DNA of 64,000 nucleotides, from the NCBI RefSeq assembly GCF_017833295.1, contig NZ_JAFIBW010000001.1:6118501-6182500 (forward strand), given 5' to 3'. This document shows positions 61,802 to 64,000 of this stretch, piece by piece. Made by a program: the position numbers and the translations under genes. The notes below the pieces were generated by a model. That model was not told where the DNA came from. It worked only from the letters and a program-made list of their open reading frames with translations, and did no database searches. The DNA comes from Methylobacterium sp. PvR107 (GTDB lineage: Bacteria; Pseudomonadota; Alphaproteobacteria; Rhizobiales; Beijerinckiaceae). Numbering within the stretch: the stretch's first letter is position 1; each line of letters opens with the position of its first letter.

Positions 61802-63379
61802 GTGACGTCCAACGCCCCGGCGAATCCCCGAAAGACCTTCGGTCTCTCGACCGCGATCTCCTACCCCAACGGCGCGCCCCATATCGGCCACGCCTACGAG
61901 GTGATCGCCGCCGACGCGATCGCGCGCTTCCACCGGCTCGACGGCTACGACGTGCTGTTCTCCACTGGGACCGACGAGCACGGGCTGAAGATCCAGCAGG
62001 CCGCGACCCGGGCCGGCACCACCCCGCGCGCATACGTCGACGGCACCGCCGCCCGGTTCCAGGCGATGGCCGACCGGATGGACTGCGCCTACGACCGCTT
62101 CATCCGCACCACCGAGCCGGGCCATTACGCGGCCGCCCAGGCCATCTGGCGGCGGATGGAGGCCAACGGCGACATCTACCTCGACAAATATGCCGGCTGG
62201 TACTCGGTCCGCGACGAGGCCTATTACGACGCGTCCGAGACCCGGCTCCTGGAGGATGGCAGCCGCCGCAGCCTCGCCACCGACACGCCGGTCGAGTGGA
62301 TGGAGGAGGAGAATTTCCTTTTTCGTTTGTCCGCCTACCAGGACAGGCTGCTCAAGCTCTACGACGAGCAGCCCGGCTTCATCGGGCCGGACACACGCAG
62401 AAACGAGGTGGCGAGCTTCGTGCGCTCCGGCCTCAAGGACCTCTCGGTCAGCCGCACCAATTTCGACTGGGGCGTGCCGGTGCCCGGCCATCCGAACCAC
62501 GTCATGTACGTGTGGGTCGATGCGCTCACCAATTATCTCACCGTCACCGGCTTCCCCGACGAGTCCGATCCGCGAAAAAAATTCTGGCCGATGGATCTGC
62601 ACATCATCGGCAAGGACATCGTGCGGTTCCACGCGGTCTACTGGCCGGCCTTCCTGATGTCGGCCGGGCTGCACCTGCCCAAGCGCGTCTTCGGCCACGG
62701 CTTCCTGCTCTCCAAGGGCGAGAAGATGTCGAAGTCGCTCGGCAACGTCCTCGACCCGTTCGAGCTCGCCGACACCTACGGGGTCGACCCGGTGCGCTAC
62801 TTCGTGCTGCGCGAGGTGCCGTTCGGCGGCGACGGCAGCTACAGCCACGAGGCGATCATCGGCCGGATCAACGCCGATCTCGCCAACGATCTCGGCAACC
62901 TCGCCCAGCGCTCGCTCTCGATGGTCGCCAAGAATTGCGACGGCGCGGTGCCGGAGCCCGGTGCCCTGGATGCAGCCGACACGGCCCTGCTGGCCCAGGC
63001 CGATGCCCTGCCGGAGCGGGCCCGCACCCTGATGGGCGAGCTCGCGCTCCACACCGTCCTGGCCGAGATCTGGGCCGTGGTGGCCGAGGCCAACCGCTAC
63101 TTCGCCGCCCAGGAGCCGTGGAAACTGCGCAAGTCCGACCCGGCGCGGATGAACGCGGTGCTCTACACGACGCTGGAATCCTTGCGCGTCTTCGGCATCC
63201 TGACCCAGCCCTTCGTGCCGGGGGCGGCGGCCAAGCTCCTCGACCTGCTGGCGGTGCCGGCCGACCGGCGCAGCCTCGCCGATGTGGGGGAGGGGGGCCG
63301 GCTGGTGCCCGGCACGACGCTCCCGGCCCCCGCGCCGATCTTCCCGCGCTTCGAGCGCCCTGAAAATCCGGCCGCCTGA
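61802..63379 (+). CDS. metG: methionine--tRNA ligase
   Basis: A 525-residue class I synthetase charging tRNA-Met. The HIGH motif is in [14 protein letters not shown] (27-30), the editing/specificity region in [16 protein letters not shown], the zinc-free connective peptide in [12 protein letters not shown] (no Cys pairs, so the short non-zinc subtype), and KMSKS in [17 protein letters not shown] (about residue 308). The anticodon-binding domain ends near residue 500; there is no EMAP-like tail. The start is GTG at 61802, just ahead of the conserved region; the long open frame upstream is GC-driven. Followed by tatD after 15 bases. Confidence 0.93.
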   Translation: MTSNAPANPRKTFGLSTAISYPNGAPHIGHAYEVIAADAIARFHRLDGYDVLFSTGTDEHGLKIQQAATRAGTTPRAYVDGTAARFQAMADRMDCAYDRFIRTTEPGHYAAAQAIWRRMEANGDIYLDKYAGWYSVRDEAYYDASETRLLEDGSRRSLATDTPVEWMEEENFLFRLSAYQDRLLKLYDEQPGFIGPDTRRNEVASFVRSGLKDLSVSRTNFDWGVPVPGHPNHVMYVWVDALTNYLTVTGFPDESDPRKKFWPMDLHIIGKDIVRFHAVYWPAFLMSAGLHLPKRVFGHGFLLSKGEKMSKSLGNVLDPFELADTYGVDPVRYFVLREVPFGGDGSYSHEAIIGRINADLANDLGNLAQRSLSMVAKNCDGAVPEPGALDAADTALLAQADALPERARTLMGELALHTVLAEIWAVVAEANRYFAAQEPWKLRKSDPARMNAVLYTTLESLRVFGILTQPFVPGAAAKLLDLLAVPADRRSLADVGEGGRLVPGTTLPAPAPIFPRFERPENPAA

Positions 63380-63394
63380 CGGCCCCGAGACCCG

Positions 63395-64000
63395 ATGCTC
63401 ATCGACAGCCACTGCCATCTCGACTTCCCGGATTTTTCCGCCGACCTCCCGGGCGTGATCGCCCGCGCCAGGTCGGCGGGCGTCACCGGGATGCTCACCA
63501 TCTCGACGCGGGTCGCCAAGGCCGACACCTACCGGGCGATCGCCGAGGCCCATCCCGGAATCTGGCACACGATCGGCACCCATCCCCACGGGGCCGCCGA
63601 GGAGCCGGACGTCGCCGCCGAGACGATCGCGGGCCTCGCCCAGGCCAGCCCGCGCTGCGTCGGGATCGGCGAGGCCGGCCTCGACTATCACTATGCCGAC
63701 GCCGCCCCCGAATCCGTGCAGGAGCGGGTGCTGCGCGCCCATATCGCGGCATCCCGCCTCGCTGGCCTGCCGCTCGTGATCCACGCCCGGGACGCCGACG
63801 ACCACATGGCGCGGGTGCTCGCCGACGAGATGGGCCGGGCGCCGTTCCGGGCGGTGCTGCACTGCTTCTCGTCGGGGAGGCGGCTGGCGGAGGCCGGGGT
63901 GGAGCTGGGCCTCTTCGTATCGTTCTCCGGCATCGTCACCTTCCGGCGCTCGCACGACCTGCGCGACATCGCCCGGGGGGTGCCGCTGGACCGGATCCTG
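63395..64000 (+). CDS. tatD: TatD-family metal-dependent hydrolase (cut by window end)
   Basis: The first 202 codons of a TatD-type nuclease, open to the window edge. Metal ligands: D-S-H-C-H-L-D at residues 4-10, IGEAGLDYHY (Glu), LVIHARDADD (His) and VLHCFSSG (His). TatD-family enzymes are 3'-5' exonucleases or deoxyribonucleases and are about 260 residues long, so about 60 residues are missing. The ATG follows metG by 15 bases, the usual metG-tatD coupling. Confidence 0.92.
   Translation, partial: MLIDSHCHLDFPDFSADLPGVIARARSAGVTGMLTISTRVAKADTYRAIAEAHPGIWHTIGTHPHGAAEEPDVAAETIAGLAQASPRCVGIGEAGLDYHYADAAPESVQERVLRAHIAASRLAGLPLVIHARDADDHMARVLADEMGRAPFRAVLHCFSSGRRLAEAGVELGLFVSFSGIVTFRRSHDLRDIARGVPLDRIL

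Noticed and set aside
61139..63955. A 938-codon open frame on the minus strand across metG
   Set aside because: It lies exactly opposite metG and tatD, whose motifs are unmistakable; its translation is low-complexity (Gly/Arg/Val/His-rich). Long antisense frames are expected at this GC content.

Overview
The window is very GC-rich, densely coded and codon-biased towards G/C at third positions. Its gene content points to an alphaproteobacterium of the order Hyphomicrobiales. Methylobacterium or a close relative is the best guess, from the DUF6894, DUF5872, DUF1127 and Omp25-type genes, the urtABCDE operon, a CtrA box, and the rlpA-dacC-tmk-holB-metG-tatD order. The genus is inference; no rRNA is present.

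Layout: 1-1.6 kb holds a CAT-anticodon tRNA and four small genes, including a molybdopterin-type TOBE protein. 1.6-8.3 kb is a leftward heavy-metal efflux unit (small secreted His/Cys protein, CzcB-like adaptor, CzcA-like RND pump) next to an AraC regulator. 8.3-15 kb is a run of small or membrane genes around a large AI-2E-family permease, including micro-genes that overlap by 4 bases. 15-21.8 kb has an Omp25-like barrel, a DUF5872 protein, a decayed SDR gene, an ECF sigma/anti-sigma pair, a LuxR-type regulator, a DUF1127 protein and a zinc-free medium-chain reductase.

22-28.3 kb is the most striking region: an E. coli-type serA, a cysteine desulfurase with a roughly 260-residue disordered leader, a family 2 encapsulin shell with an inserted cyclic-nucleotide-binding domain, and a serine acetyltransferase. 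Together they could make serine and O-acetylserine (the cysteine precursor) and draw sulfur from cysteine inside a protein compartment. 28.8-35.1 kb has a ClpP-fold secreted protein, a decayed amino-acid/amide ABC system (intact LivF-like ATPase, broken binding protein), two Crp/Fnr regulators and an HWE-type histidine kinase. 35.3-41.1 kb is the urea uptake operon urtABCDE behind a near-perfect sigma-54 promoter, which fits nitrogen-starvation control.

41.7-44.3 kb is leftward: a Tat-exported FAH-fold protein, a small conserved protein and a YihY/BrkB membrane protein. 44.4-50.3 kb is a tightly coupled rightward cluster (GT2 glycosyltransferase, epimerase, GMC oxidoreductase, GT39-like membrane glycosyltransferase), probably making or modifying a lipid-linked or cell-surface glycan. 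50.4-55.2 kb has a PAS protein, a ParA/ribbon-helix-helix pair with a CtrA box upstream, and a methyl-accepting chemotaxis protein. 55.4-64 kb is the housekeeping rlpA-dacC-tmk-holB-metG-tatD block, interrupted by the wreck of an MmeI-like methyltransferase gene. A 14-bp tandem repeat built of chained mini-ORFs leads into holB.

No insertion sequence, prophage or CRISPR array was seen. Mobile-DNA traces are limited to decayed genes and three imperfect palindromic intergenic repeats.
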